NCBI RefSeq assembly: GCF_000372465.1
Contig: NZ_AQUZ01000012.1
Coordinates: 355 to 64,354 of the forward strand
Reading direction: 5' to 3'
From: Kribbella catacumbae DSM 19601
GTDB lineage: Bacteria; Actinomycetota; Actinomycetes; Propionibacteriales; Kribbellaceae
DNA length: 64,000 nt
The stretch's first letter is position 1; each line of letters starts with the position of its first letter. Positions 22,252-31,108 of this stretch are shown here, one piece after another. A model generated the notes under the pieces. That model did not search any database. It saw nothing but the letters and a program-made list of their open reading frames with translations, and was not told the origin of the DNA. The position numbers and the translations under genes were made by a program.

Positions 22252-23617
22252 CGGGTTCGAGGGCGACCGGGGGAAGAGCGTCGGCCGTGCCCGGCATAGC
22301 GGTGCCGTTCAGCGGGCAGCGGGTGGTCTCCGGCATCTTGAGCAATGCGATCGCGCCGATCACGCAGGCGGCCATCATGTAGAAGGCAGGAATCAGGGCG
22401 TTCCCGGTTCTCGCCGCCAGCCAGTCGTTGACCGCGGGCGCAGTACCACCGAAGAGCGAGGTCGAGACGTTGTACGCGATCGCGAATCCGGCGTACCGGA
22501 CGTGGGTGGGGAACATCGCTGGGAACGTGGCCGAGATCGTCGCCAACTGCGGGACGTAGAGCAGACCCAGTACCGCGAAGCCCACCACGGCGCCGAGCAT
22601 GTTCGAGCCCATCAGCATGAACATCGGCGTACCGGCGACGAACAGCCCGACCAGGGAGAACCACCACAACGGCTTGCGCCCGATCCGGTCGGACAAGCTC
22701 CCGGCGAATGGCAGGAAGATCATCATCGTCAGCATCCCGATGATCGGCACGATCAGTGACTCGTCCGACGACAGCCCGATCTCCTTCTCCAGATACGTGG
22801 GCATATAGGTCAGCAGCGTGTAGTTCACCACGTTCAGCGCGACGACCAGGCCACCGAGGCGAAGGATCGGCTGCCAGTAGCCGAGCAGCAGATCCTTGAA
22901 CTGGGTCGTGGTCTGCTCCTCCTTCTCGCCCTTGGCCTCCAACTCCCGGAACACCGGAGTGTCCTCGAGCCGCGAGCGCAGGTACATCCCGACCAGACCG
23001 AGCGGCGCCGCCACCAGGAACGGCAGTCGCCAGCCCCAGGAGTGCATCGCTTCGTCACCGAGCAGCAGGGAGAAGCCGAGCATCAGCAGGGCGCCGAGCG
23101 AGAAGCCGGCCAGCGTGCCGAACTCGAGGAAGCTGCCGAGGAATCCGCGTTTGCGGCTGGGCGCGTACTCCGCCATGAAGGTCGCGGCGCCGCCGTACTC
23201 GCCGCCGGTCGAGAAGCCCTGGACCATCCGGAGCAGGACGAGCAGGATCGGTGCCCACAGCCCGATCGTGTCGTAGCTCGGCACCAGTCCGACGCACAGG
23301 GTCGCGCCAGACATCATCAGGATCGTCAGGGCGAGGACGTACTTGCGGCCGAGCCGGTCGCCCAGTGGGCCCCAGACCAGACCGCCCAGCGGCCGGATCA
23401 GGAACGACACCGCGAACGTCATCAGCGCGAGCAGCGTCTGTTCCTCGGTGTCGCCGGGGAAGATGGCGGCGGAGATGTAGGTCACGCCGTAGGCGTAGAT
23501 GCCGTAGTCGAACCACTCAGTGGCATTGCCGATGGCGGACGCGCCTATCGCCCGTTTCAGCACCCCCGGGGGCGGATCGGTCTCGACCGTCGGGGGTTGC
23601 GGTTGTTCGGAGCCCAC
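22241..23617 (-). CDS. MFS transporter, ProP-like metabolite:H+ symporter family
   Basis: The 458-residue protein has about twelve hydrophobic segments and the signatures of the metabolite:proton symporter family (ProP, ShiA, KgtP): ATEWFDYGIYAYGVTYI, GGLVWGPLGDRLGRKYVL, RMVQGFSTGGEYGGAATFMAEYAP and GSLSDRIGRKPLW. ProP itself carries proline, betaine and ectoine, so uptake of the regulon substrate is plausible, but the family also carries dicarboxylates and aromatics. The GTG start has GGAGGA 4-9 nt upstream. Operator copy E lies about 90 bp upstream. No other transporter is found in the 4-24 kb regulon. Confidence 0.9.
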   Translation of the reverse strand: MGSEQPQPPTVETDPPPGVLKRAIGASAIGNATEWFDYGIYAYGVTYISAAIFPGDTEEQTLLALMTFAVSFLIRPLGGLVWGPLGDRLGRKYVLALTILMMSGATLCVGLVPSYDTIGLWAPILLVLLRMVQGFSTGGEYGGAATFMAEYAPSRKRGFLGSFLEFGTLAGFSLGALLMLGFSLLLGDEAMHSWGWRLPFLVAAPLGLVGMYLRSRLEDTPVFRELEAKGEKEEQTTTQFKDLLLGYWQPILRLGGLVVALNVVNYTLLTYMPTYLEKEIGLSSDESLIVPIIGMLTMMIFLPFAGSLSDRIGRKPLWWFSLVGLFVAGTPMFMLMGSNMLGAVVGFAVLGLLYVPQLATISATFPAMFPTHVRYAGFAIAYNVSTSLFGGTAPAVNDWLAARTGNALIPAFYMMAACVIGAIALLKMPETTRCPLNGTAMPGTADALPPVALEPAKT

Positions 23618-23702
23618 GGGTCCTCCTCGATGTCCAACGACCGGTCAACCCGGGAGTGCCCACCTCACGACTGCGGCACACCTCGATCGACAGTTCGTAG
23701 TT

Positions 23703-23723
23703 TTGTTGACAATCCGAAGATTA
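23703..23723 (-). promoter_or_regulatory. regulon operator copy E with minus-10 box, upstream of the transporter
   Basis: Read leftward, TAATCT (23718-23723) is followed after 3 nt by GATTGTCAACAA (23703-23714), the same core as copy A. The position just after a minus-10 box repeats the layout of copies B and D. It leaves a 5' leader of about 90 nt before the GTG at 23617. Confidence 0.6.
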
Positions 23724-23755
23724 ACCATGTGCATTCGTGAACGGCAAGCGATGAC

Positions 23756-24460
23756 TCACCTTTCGGCGAGACTCGCCAATCCGGCCACGATCACCTGGAT
23801 GCCGAACTCGAATCGCTCATCCCCCAGCGAGCCCGACGTGAGCGCCGTGGCGAGGGCGATGGTGATCGGAAACTTTTCCGGCGGCAGCCCCTCGAAGAAC
23901 CCGCGCAACTGGGTGACGAAACCCTCGATGTCCTCGGTGGTCCAGGCCCAGGCGCCCTGGACGCTCTCCTCGAACGCCGTCGCGGTGACGTAGAGCGGGA
24001 TCAGGTCGACTGCCCAGGCGGCAGCCTGGTCCGGGACCCCGCCGGCTTTGAGGATCGCGAGCATCTTCTCGGTGCTCTCCAGCGCCCGCTCACCGAGCGG
24101 TATCTGACCGATCGCCGCCCGCGCCACGCCCGGATAGGAGCGCATCACCTTGAGCATCGAGCGCATCGAGTCCTTGAGCTGCTCCTGCCAGTGCTCGGGA
24201 TCGGGCTCCGGGAACTCCATCTCCTGCGCGGCGCGATCGACCAGCAACTGGTCGAGCTCCTTCTTGTTCGCCACGTGCGCATACAACGAGGCCGGGCCGG
24301 TGTTCAGCGCCTGAGCGACCTTCCGCATCGAGACGGCCTCGTAGCCCTGCTCGACGAGTAGCGCCATCGCCGCGTCGACGATCCGCTCCCGGGTGAGCGG
24401 CTCACGGACCGGACGGGCCGGCTTCTCGGGGCTGATCGGCTGCCACGGCGACTGGTTCAT
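23756..24460 (-). CDS. TetR-family regulator (TetR_C tetracycline-repressor type)
   Basis: The 234-residue protein has a Pro-rich N-terminal extension, a TetR HTH (residues 25-70, with EAVSMRKVAQALNTGPASLYAHV) and a long C-terminal domain of the class that controls DHA2/Tet-type efflux pumps. The ATG at 24460 is chosen; the open frame continuing to 25033 is antisense to the efflux remnant. It is divergent from the decayed efflux gene at 24559, with GAAC...GTTC palindromes between. The regulator looks intact even though its target does not. Confidence 0.87.
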   Translation of the reverse strand: MNQSPWQPISPEKPARPVREPLTRERIVDAAMALLVEQGYEAVSMRKVAQALNTGPASLYAHVANKKELDQLLVDRAAQEMEFPEPDPEHWQEQLKDSMRSMLKVMRSYPGVARAAIGQIPLGERALESTEKMLAILKAGGVPDQAAAWAVDLIPLYVTATAFEESVQGAWAWTTEDIEGFVTQLRGFFEGLPPEKFPITIALATALTSGSLGDERFEFGIQVIVAGLASLAER

Positions 24461-24492
24461 GGGTCCACTGTAGCGAACGGCGTACTTGACGA

Positions 24493-24538
24493 GAACGGCG
24501 TTCGTCTGTAGAACAGTGTTCGTCAACGAACACCGTTC
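24493..24538. promoter_or_regulatory. TetR operator palindromes between regulator and efflux remnant
   Basis: GTGTTCGT and ACGAACAC are perfect 8-bp arms around CA (24516-24533), extended by outer GAAC/GTTC pairs to 24511-24538. A smaller GAACGGCGTTC palindrome lies at 24493-24503. They sit in the divergent promoter region, the usual place for TetR-type binding. Confidence 0.65.
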
Positions 24539-24558
24539 CATTCGAAAGGGCGCCAGCG

Positions 24559-24878
24559 ATGAGCACCTCAACCACCACCAGCGCGGAACAGGCCGGCAGC
24601 GCACCGGCGTACAGATGGTGTTCGCCCCGCTGTTCGACATCATCCTGGCCTCGATCGACGACCAGGCGGCGGGCTCGGCGTCCGGCGTACTGACCGCGAT
24701 GCAGCAGTTCGGCGGCGCGATCGGCGTTGCGGTGATCGGCACGATCTTCTTCCAACTGCTGCCGACGCAGCAGTTCCTGGGCGCGACCAAGTCAGCGACG
24801 CTGGTGGCGGTCGGCTTGTTCGTCGTCAGCCTGCTGGTCACCTTCGCCCTGCCGCAGCGGGCCCGCGCAGAGCACTGA
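24559..24878 (+). pseudogene. DHA2-type MFS efflux gene reduced to start codon region plus last membrane helices
   Basis: An ATG with AAAGGG upstream begins MSTSTTTSAEQAGSAPAY and then, within about 20 codons, the sequence jumps to a segment that in another frame encodes FAPLFDIILASIDDQAAGSASGVLTAMQQFGGAIGVAVIGTIFF and ends PQRARAEH. That is the C-terminal end of a 14-helix DHA2 transporter (normally about 500 residues). About 380 codons are missing and the join is out of frame: reading from the ATG meets a TGA after 44 codons. The gene therefore looks like an internal-deletion pseudogene. A shorter in-frame ORF from 24486 covers the tail but would start inside the operator. Confidence 0.75.
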
Positions 24879-24889
24879 ACGCACTTCAA

Positions 24890-24921
24890 AGCCCCGCTCA
24901 CCGATGAGGGTGAGCGGGGCT
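24890..24921. terminator. bidirectional terminator between efflux remnant and erpA
   Basis: AGCCCCGCTCACC and GGTGAGCGGGGCT form a perfect 13-bp stem with a 6-nt loop between two converging transcription units, ending 11 bp from the erpA stop. Confidence 0.85.
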
Positions 24922-24932
24922 TCGGAGGTGGA

Positions 24933-25310
24933 TCAGTTGAACGAGTCGCCGCAGGCGCAGGAGCCGGTCGCGTTCGGGTTGTCGATCGTGAAGCCCTGCT
25001 TCTCGATCGTGTCCACGAAGTCGATCGACGCACCCTTGAGGTACGGCGCGCTCATCCGGTCGGTGACCACGCTGACGCCACCGAAGTCGGTCACCACGTC
25101 ACCGTCGAGCTGACGCTCGTCGAAGAACAGCTGGTACCGCAGGCCGGAGCACCCGCCTGGCTGCACCGCGACCCGCAGGGCGAGGTCATCGCGACCTTCC
25201 TGGTCCAGCAGCGCCTTCACCTTGGCGGCGGCGCCATCGGTCAGCAGGAGGCCGCTGGCCGTCGTGGTGCCCTCCGCAGTCTGCACTGCCTCGGTCTGCG
25301 CTTCAGTCAT
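24933..25310 (-). CDS. erpA: iron-sulfur cluster insertion protein ErpA (HesB/IscA family)
   Basis: The 125-residue A-type carrier receives Fe-S clusters from the Suf machinery and passes them to apo-enzymes. The three cluster cysteines are in place: C54 in PGGCSGLRY and C118/C120 in GSCACGDSF. The core matches the family closely (MSAPYLKGASIDFVDT...GFTIDNPNA). The N-terminal 20 residues are a variable, Thr/Gln-rich extension. It is monocistronic, bounded by the strong terminator at 24890-24921. Clients nearby could include the Fe-S oxidoreductase, CoxS and NadA, though these are merely neighbours. Confidence 0.95.
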   Translation of the reverse strand: MTEAQTEAVQTAEGTTTASGLLLTDGAAAKVKALLDQEGRDDLALRVAVQPGGCSGLRYQLFFDERQLDGDVVTDFGGVSVVTDRMSAPYLKGASIDFVDTIEKQGFTIDNPNATGSCACGDSFN

Positions 25311-25494
25311 TCCTGACTCCAGTCATCTGATGAGCGCCCGGCCGCCTTGGGCATGCGGCCACGCGCGGAAAGTCCGCTGTCATTCGGGCCAACATCCGCC
25401 GGTCCCGAACCATTCCCATGGTCGCACACCAATTTCAGGGATCAACCACACGCCTCACCCGGTGGAACGGCCCGGTACGCCGTACCGGCCGGTT

Positions 25495-26589
25495 TCAGCG
25501 GGCCCAGGTCCTGGCGACCCGCTCGGCGACGGCGGCCAGCGAGCCGTGCGGGTCGGCGAAGGCCCGCTCCTCGCCCACGGCGTCGACCAGCGAGTACGCC
25601 GACTCGACCCCCATCGTGCGCATCTCGCGAGCGCCGATCTGGACCTTGCCGGCCAGTACGACGCAGGGCCGCATCGCGTCGTTCGCGACCTTCGCCACGC
25701 CGGAGATCACCTTGCCGTCGCGGGACTGGAAGTCGAACGCCCCCTCCCCCGTCAGCACCAGATCGACCTGCCCGGCCTTCGCCTCCAGCCCGGTCAGCGC
25801 CGCGACCAGGTCGATCCCGGAGACCCGCTCGGCACCGAGCAGCAGCAACGCGTACCCGAGCCCGCCGGCGGCACCCGCGCCCTTCTGGTCGGCCGTCTTC
25901 CGCCCGGCCAGCTCCGCGAACTTGGTCAGATAGCCGTCGACCGCGGGCTTCCGGTCGTCGGTGATGCCCTTCTGGCTTCCGAAGATGTTGGTAGCGCCGC
26001 GCAGCCCGAGCATCGGGTTCTCGACGTCACTCGCCGCGACGAACTCGACCCCGGCCAGCCGGGTCCGGGCAGGCTCCAGATCCACCTCGGTCAGCTCGGC
26101 CAGCCCTTTGGCGCCGGCGTCGAGGCTGCCGCCTTGTGAGGTCGCCCCGAGCGCGGCGAGGAGCCCGGCGCCCGCGTCGTTCGTCCCCGATCCGCCGAGG
26201 CCGAGGATGATCCGTTTCGCCCCGGCATCCACGGCCGCGGCGATCAACTGGCCAACGCCGTACGTCGTCGCGTCCTCCGGCCGCCGATCGGCCGGCTCGA
26301 CGAGATGGAGTCCACACGCCTGCGCGGTCTCGATGTACGCCGTCTCCCCCGCGACCAGCACGGCCGCCGGGGTCTCCGCACCGAGCGGCCCACGTACGGT
26401 CACCGCGAGCAACCGGCCGTCGACAACCGCCGACAACACGTCGATGAACCCGGGCCCGCCATCAGCCATCGGCGCCACCAGTACTACGGCCTCCGGGTCC
26501 CGTCGCCGCCAGCCTTCCTCAATGGCCGCCGCGGCCTCGACAGCGGTCAACGTCCCAGCAAACTTGTCCGGAGCAATTAGCACGCGCAT
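25495..26589 (-). CDS. glycerate kinase (GlxK/GckA family)
   Basis: The 364-residue protein starts MRVLIAPDKFAGTLTAVEAAAAIEEGW, the classic glycerate kinase N-terminus, and has MADGGPGFIDVL, LGLGGSGTNDAGAG and VLTGEGAFDFQSRDGKV. It phosphorylates D-glycerate with ATP, feeding it to glycolysis. I chose ATG 26589 (GGAGG upstream); the track frame up to 26637 adds a non-conserved extension. It lies downstream of coxG on the same strand with a 67-bp gap and may be read through from the cox operon, but no functional link is evident. Confidence 0.92.
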   Translation of the reverse strand: MRVLIAPDKFAGTLTAVEAAAAIEEGWRRRDPEAVVLVAPMADGGPGFIDVLSAVVDGRLLAVTVRGPLGAETPAAVLVAGETAYIETAQACGLHLVEPADRRPEDATTYGVGQLIAAAVDAGAKRIILGLGGSGTNDAGAGLLAALGATSQGGSLDAGAKGLAELTEVDLEPARTRLAGVEFVAASDVENPMLGLRGATNIFGSQKGITDDRKPAVDGYLTKFAELAGRKTADQKGAGAAGGLGYALLLLGAERVSGIDLVAALTGLEAKAGQVDLVLTGEGAFDFQSRDGKVISGVAKVANDAMRPCVVLAGKVQIGAREMRTMGVESAYSLVDAVGEERAFADPHGSLAAVAERVARTWAR

Positions 26590-26656
26590 GCGCACATCCT
26601 CCCCTACCCAGTTGCGCCCGTGCCGCACCGCGGCCATCCCCCGGACAGGTCGGCCT

Positions 26657-27313
26657 TCAGCGGCGGAGTAGGCGGCGGAGGACCAGCGCCAGCATGGCGC
26701 CGATGAGGTACGGTGCCAGGCGTCTCGCCAGCGCCGGCACCAAGGTCGAGCCGAGGTCGAGCGCCGCCTCTCCGGACGAAGCAGAACCAGACGACGTCGG
26801 CCCGGACGAAGTCGGGGCCCCAGCGGAGGCGGCGGACGGTTCGGCCGGGGTCTGCGTGGCCTCAGCGGGGGTGCCGAGTTCCTTGGTGAGGCAGGCGACG
26901 AACTGGTCGAGGAGTTTGTCGGAGACCTCCTGGATCAGGCCGCGGCCGAACTGTGCCGGTCTGCCCGTCACCGTGAGGTCGGTTTCCACCGTGACCGCGG
27001 TCGCGGAGTCGCCGGATGCGGTCAGTTGCGCCGTCACGTGTACCGTCGCCGTGCCGTTGCCGCGGCGATCCTTGCCCTTGGCCTCGACCACCGCGCGGTG
27101 GGTCGCCTCGTCGCGCTCGGTGAAAGTGCCGTTCCCGTTGTACTGCAGCGAGACCGGGCCCAGCTTCACCTTGCAGGACCCGACGAACTCGTCTCCGTCG
27201 TACGACGTCAGGGTGGCGCCGGGGAAACACGGCACCACCCGTTCGAGGTCGTTGAACGCGGCCCAGGCCTGCTCGACCGGAGCCGGTACGACGAACTGGT
27301 GCTCGAGCTTCAT
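26657..27313 (-). CDS. coxG: CoxG-like SRPBCC protein with C-terminal membrane anchor
   Basis: The 218-residue protein has an N-terminal SRPBCC/CoxG domain (MKLEHQFVVPAPVEQAWAAF, PCFPGATLTSYDGDEFVGSCKVKLGP, TGRPAQFGRGLIQEVSDKLLDQF), a Ser/Pro/Thr-rich linker at about residues 150-180, and a hydrophobic C-terminal segment (LIGAMLALVLRRLLRR). CoxG proteins bind the membrane and recruit the molybdenum hydroxylase to the respiratory chain, which fits the anchor. The start overlaps the CoxM stop (ATGA). It is the last gene of the cox operon. Confidence 0.9.
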   Translation of the reverse strand: MKLEHQFVVPAPVEQAWAAFNDLERVVPCFPGATLTSYDGDEFVGSCKVKLGPVSLQYNGNGTFTERDEATHRAVVEAKGKDRRGNGTATVHVTAQLTASGDSATAVTVETDLTVTGRPAQFGRGLIQEVSDKLLDQFVACLTKELGTPAEATQTPAEPSAASAGAPTSSGPTSSGSASSGEAALDLGSTLVPALARRLAPYLIGAMLALVLRRLLRR

Positions 27314-28164
27314 CCGGTACCCGCCGCGGCCAGCACCGCCCGCCGGGTGAGTACCGACGCGAGGTGTCTGCGGTAGTCGGCATCACCGTTGAGGTCGGTC
27401 GGCGGTGAGGTCCCGTCTGCAGCGTGAGCCGCGGCTGCCCGCACCGCTTCGGCTGTCGCCGGTTGACCAACCAGGGCCTGCTCGACCGCGGTTGCCCGGA
27501 TCGGAGTCGACCCCATGTTGGTCAGCCCCACCCGCGCTTCGGTGATGGTGCCACCGTCCAGGCGCACGGTCGCGGCGACCGCCACGATCGACCACTGCTG
27601 CGCGACCCGGTTGAACTTCTCGTAGTGCGCACCCCAGCCGGTGTACTTCGGTACCCGGATCTCGACCAGCAGTTCGTCCTCACCAATGGCGGTGCTGAAC
27701 ACGCCCTCGAAGAAGTCCGCCGCACCGACCGTACGCCGGCTGTTGGCGCCGGCGATCACGAAGAATGCGTCGAGGGCGACCGCCACGGCCGGTAAGTCAC
27801 CGGCCGGATCGGCATGGGCAAGCGAGCCCCCGAACGTACCCCGGTGACGCACCTGAGGATCGGCGATCGTCGCGGTCGCCAGCGAGATCAGACTCGCGTG
27901 CTCGGCGATCAACGGGTCGGCCTGGACCACGCTGTGCGGCGTCATCGCACCGATCACCAGCGCGTCGCCGTCCTCGCGGATCCCGTTCAGCTCCTCGATC
28001 CGGCCGAGGTCGACGATCACCTCGGGCGCTGCCAGGCGCAACCGCAGTACCGGCATCAGGCTCTGTCCGCCGGCCAGCACCTTGGCGTCATCGTGCTCGC
28101 GGAGCAGGGCCACCGCCTCGTCCACCGACGTGGGCGCGTAGTAGTCGAACGCCACCGGGATCAT
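27310..28164 (-). CDS. coxM: FAD-binding medium subunit of molybdenum hydroxylase (CoxM)
   Basis: The 284-residue protein is the FAD subunit of a xanthine dehydrogenase/CODH-family enzyme: [21 protein letters not shown], the FAD motif LAGGQSLMPVLRLR, and the second FAD segment ATIADPQVRHRGTFGGSLAHADPAGD. It passes electrons from the CoxS clusters to the acceptor. The ATG at 28164 overlaps the CoxL stop (ATGA); the longer frame to 28626 lies inside coxL. Subunit order S-L-M-G differs from the M-S-L order of the classical carboxydotroph operon. Confidence 0.93.
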   Translation of the reverse strand: MIPVAFDYYAPTSVDEAVALLREHDDAKVLAGGQSLMPVLRLRLAAPEVIVDLGRIEELNGIREDGDALVIGAMTPHSVVQADPLIAEHASLISLATATIADPQVRHRGTFGGSLAHADPAGDLPAVAVALDAFFVIAGANSRRTVGAADFFEGVFSTAIGEDELLVEIRVPKYTGWGAHYEKFNRVAQQWSIVAVAATVRLDGGTITEARVGLTNMGSTPIRATAVEQALVGQPATAEAVRAAAAHAADGTSPPTDLNGDADYRRHLASVLTRRAVLAAAGTG

Positions 28165-30572
28165 GACCTTCCCCCTTCCTGCTGTGCCCCTTCTTGCTGT
28201 GCCGACTTCAGGGCCTTCCAGACCCGGTACGGCGTACAGGGCATCGCGATGTCGGACACCCCGAGGTGGCGGACCGCATCGATCACCGCGTTGACCACAG
28301 CCGGTGTCGACGCGATCGTGCCGGCCTCGCCGACGCCTTTCACGCCGAGCTGGTTCGTGGTCGCCGGTGTCTCGGTGCGCGCGGTCACGAACGGCGGCAG
28401 GTCTGGCGGCGACGGCACCAGGTAGTCGACGAACGAGCCGGTCAGCAGGGTGCCCGATTCGTCGTGCACGGCTTCCTCGTAGAGCGCCTGCGCGATGCCC
28501 TGCGCCAGGCCGCCATGTACTTGCCCCTCGACGATCAGCGGATTGACCACGGTGCCGACGTCGTCGACGCTCACGTACGAACGGATCTTCGCGGCCCCGG
28601 TCTCGGTGTCGACCTCGACCGCGCACAGATGGGTGCCGTGCGGGAAGGAGAAGTCGTCTGGATCCAGCGTCGCGTCGGCGTCCAGCGACCGCTCCGCACC
28701 GGCATCCAGCTTGTGTCCCTGGAAGACCGCGAAGGCGAGGTCGCCGAGGCTCATTCCCGTCTCGGTGCCCCGGACGCCGAACCTGCCGCCGGAGAACTCG
28801 AGGTCGTCGACATTCGCCTCGAGCAGCTGCGCGGCGATCGGCTTGGCCTTCTCGATCACCTTGTCGGCCGCGGCCAGGACCGCCATCCCGCCAACCGCCA
28901 GCGATCTCGAGCCGTAGGTGTCCAGCCCTCTGGCGGCAACCTGGGTGTCGCCGTGCAGCACCTCGATGTCCTCGAAGGCCACCCCCAGCCGGTCCGCCAC
29001 GATCTGACTCCAGGCGGTCTCATGTCCCTGGCCGTGCGGACTGGTTCCGGTGATGACCTCCACCTTTCCGGTCGGCAGCATCCGGATCGACGCGTGCTCC
29101 CAGCCGCCGCCGACGTACCCCATCGACCCGAGCCACCGGGACGGCGCCAGCCCACACATCTCCGTGTACGTCGAGATGCCGATCCCGAGCTGGACCGGAT
29201 CCTCCGACTCACGGCGTTTCTGCTGCTCGGCCCGAAGGTCGTCGTAGCCGAACAGGTCCTTGGCCTTGGCCGTCGCGGCCTCGTAGTTGCCGGAGTCGTA
29301 CGTCAATCCCGACACGGTGGCGAAGGGGAACTCCTCGTGCTTGATCCAGTTCCGCTCGCGGATCTCGAGCGGGTCGACGCCGACCTCGACGGCCAGCTCG
29401 TCCATCAGCCGCTCGATCGCGAAGGTCGCCTCCGGCCGGCCTGCGCCGCGGTACGCATCGGTCCAGGTCTTGTTGGTGAAGACGTTGGTGCAGCTCAGGT
29501 GGTACGCCGGGAACTTGTAGATGCCGTTGTACATGAAGGCGCCCAGCAGTGGGATCGCCGACGTGACGAGACCGAGGTACGCACCCATGTCGGCCAGCAG
29601 CTCAACCTTGAGCCCGGTCACCGTGCCGTCCTTCGTAGCGGCGAGCGTGAGCTGCTGCCACTGGTCCCGGCCGTGATGAGCCGCCATCAGCGACTCCGAC
29701 CTGGTCTCGCTGTACTTGCACGGTTTGCCGGTGTGCCGGGCAGCGATGACGGTGAGCACCTCCTCCGGGGTGAACTGCAGCTTGCCGCCGAAGCCACCGC
29801 CGACGTCCGGCGCGATCACCCGGATCTTGTGCTCGGGGATACCCAGGACCAGCGCGATGAAGATTTTCACGAAGTGCGGGACCTGGGTCGACGACCAGAC
29901 CGTGAGCTGCTCGCCGGTCGGGTCGACGGCGATCGACCGCGGCTCCATGAACGCCGGGATCAGCCGCTGCTGGCGGATCTCCCGTTCGATCAGGATTCCG
30001 CCGTCGCGAGCGGCCGAGATCGCCGCCTCGACGTCTTGGCCGGTGCCGGCCTCGGCCGAGTCGAACGTCCAGACCGCTGAAACGTTGGTGCCGAGGTCCG
30101 GGTGCGCCAGCGCCTCGTCGGTAGCGGCCGTCTTCAGGTCAAGAACCGGCGGCAGTTCCTCGTAGTCGACGTCGACCAGGTCGGCGGCGTCGTTCGCCTC
30201 CGCGGCGGTCCGGGCCACGACCATGGCGACGATCTCGCCGGCGAAGGCCACGTGCTCGACCGCGATCGACGGGTGCACGGGCGCCTTCTGCTCAGGCGTG
30301 ATCGCCCAAGCGTTGGGCAGTGCTCCCTGCTCGTCGGCCAGGTCGGCTCCGGTCAGCACCGTCACGACGCCGGACGCGGCCTTCGCCGCCTCGGTGCCGA
30401 TCGCGGTGATCCGGGCGTGCGCGAACGGGCTGCGCACCATTGCCAGGTGCAACATGCCGGGCAGGGCGATGTTGTCGGTCCACCGGGTCCGGCCGGTGAT
30501 CAGGCGGGCGTCCTCCTTGCGGCGGCGCGGGCTGCCGACCTCGGTGGCCGGGCGGTCCTCGGTGGTAGTCAT
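28161..30572 (-). CDS. coxL: molybdopterin-binding large subunit, form II CoxL type
   Basis: The 803-residue protein is the catalytic subunit of a molybdenum hydroxylase. The active-site loop reads AYRGAGR (residues 373-379), the signature of form II CoxL-like enzymes, not the AYXCSFR of true CO dehydrogenase; the catalytic glutamate lies in GVGEAGTIA near the C-terminus. Form II enzymes hydroxylate unknown aldehydes or heterocycles, or oxidise CO only weakly. I chose ATG 30572 since the frame upstream overlaps coxS. It overlaps both neighbours by 4 bp, so synthesis of the S, L and M subunits is coupled. Confidence 0.93.
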   Translation of the reverse strand: MTTTEDRPATEVGSPRRRKEDARLITGRTRWTDNIALPGMLHLAMVRSPFAHARITAIGTEAAKAASGVVTVLTGADLADEQGALPNAWAITPEQKAPVHPSIAVEHVAFAGEIVAMVVARTAAEANDAADLVDVDYEELPPVLDLKTAATDEALAHPDLGTNVSAVWTFDSAEAGTGQDVEAAISAARDGGILIEREIRQQRLIPAFMEPRSIAVDPTGEQLTVWSSTQVPHFVKIFIALVLGIPEHKIRVIAPDVGGGFGGKLQFTPEEVLTVIAARHTGKPCKYSETRSESLMAAHHGRDQWQQLTLAATKDGTVTGLKVELLADMGAYLGLVTSAIPLLGAFMYNGIYKFPAYHLSCTNVFTNKTWTDAYRGAGRPEATFAIERLMDELAVEVGVDPLEIRERNWIKHEEFPFATVSGLTYDSGNYEAATAKAKDLFGYDDLRAEQQKRRESEDPVQLGIGISTYTEMCGLAPSRWLGSMGYVGGGWEHASIRMLPTGKVEVITGTSPHGQGHETAWSQIVADRLGVAFEDIEVLHGDTQVAARGLDTYGSRSLAVGGMAVLAAADKVIEKAKPIAAQLLEANVDDLEFSGGRFGVRGTETGMSLGDLAFAVFQGHKLDAGAERSLDADATLDPDDFSFPHGTHLCAVEVDTETGAAKIRSYVSVDDVGTVVNPLIVEGQVHGGLAQGIAQALYEEAVHDESGTLLTGSFVDYLVPSPPDLPPFVTARTETPATTNQLGVKGVGEAGTIASTPAVVNAVIDAVRHLGVSDIAMPCTPYRVWKALKSAQQEGAQQEGGRS

Positions 30573-31036
30573 CGCGCACCTCCCGCGGCGGCGGCGCGGA
30601 CGGCCTTGACGATGTTCTGGTACCCCGTGCAGCGGCAGAGGTTGCCCTCCAGACCGAGCCGGATCTCGTCGTCGGTCGGGTCGGCTTTGCCGGCCAGCAG
30701 ATCGATCGCCTGCATGATCATGCCGGGGGTGCAGAATCCGCACTGCAGAGCGTGGTTCTCGTGGAAGGCCTGCTGCATCGGGTGCAACTGGCCGTCAGTG
30801 GCGAGTCCCTCGATCGTGGTGACCTCGTGCCCGTCGGCCTGAACCGCCAGCAGCGAACACGACTTCACGCTCTGCCCGTCCAGGTGCACGGTGCAAGCGC
30901 CGCAGTTGCCGGTGTCACAGCCGACCACAGTGCCGGTCTTTCCCAACTGTTCGCGCAGGTAGTGCACGAGCAGCGTGCGGGGCTCCACGTCATCCGTGTA
31001 GCCGCTTCCGTCGACCTTCACCGTGATCCGGGTCAT
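30569..31036 (-). CDS. coxS: 2Fe-2S small subunit of molybdenum hydroxylase (CoxS)
   Basis: The 155-residue protein carries the plant-type ferredoxin cluster (C40, C45, C48, C60 in [13 protein letters not shown]...KSC) and the second cluster (C99, C102, C134, C136 in QCGFCTPGM...NLCRCTGYQ), all intact. It conducts electrons from the molybdenum site to FAD. The ATG at 31036 has GGAGG 5-10 nt upstream; the extension to 31099 lacks one. It follows the XdhC-like gene after 72 bp, where an internal promoter could lie. Confidence 0.95.
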   Translation of the reverse strand: MTRITVKVDGSGYTDDVEPRTLLVHYLREQLGKTGTVVGCDTGNCGACTVHLDGQSVKSCSLLAVQADGHEVTTIEGLATDGQLHPMQQAFHENHALQCGFCTPGMIMQAIDLLAGKADPTDDEIRLGLEGNLCRCTGYQNIVKAVRAAAAGGAR

Positions 31037-31108
31037 CCCCGCCTCCAGAAGTGAGCAGTGCCGATGTTTCCGATCCTGCGCCGGTGTGATGCACACCACA
31101 AGGGACGA

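Noticed and set aside
24486-24878. Intact 130-residue small transporter
   Set aside because: The frame would start inside the TetR operator and covers only the last two or so helices of a DHA2 pump; the true start is in another frame.
28194-30080. 628-residue forward ORF
   Set aside because: Antisense to coxL and made of Arg/Asp/Gly/Leu-rich filler; no domain resemblance.
28161-30572. Form I aerobic CO dehydrogenase
   Set aside because: The active-site loop reads AYRGAGR, not AYXCSFR.
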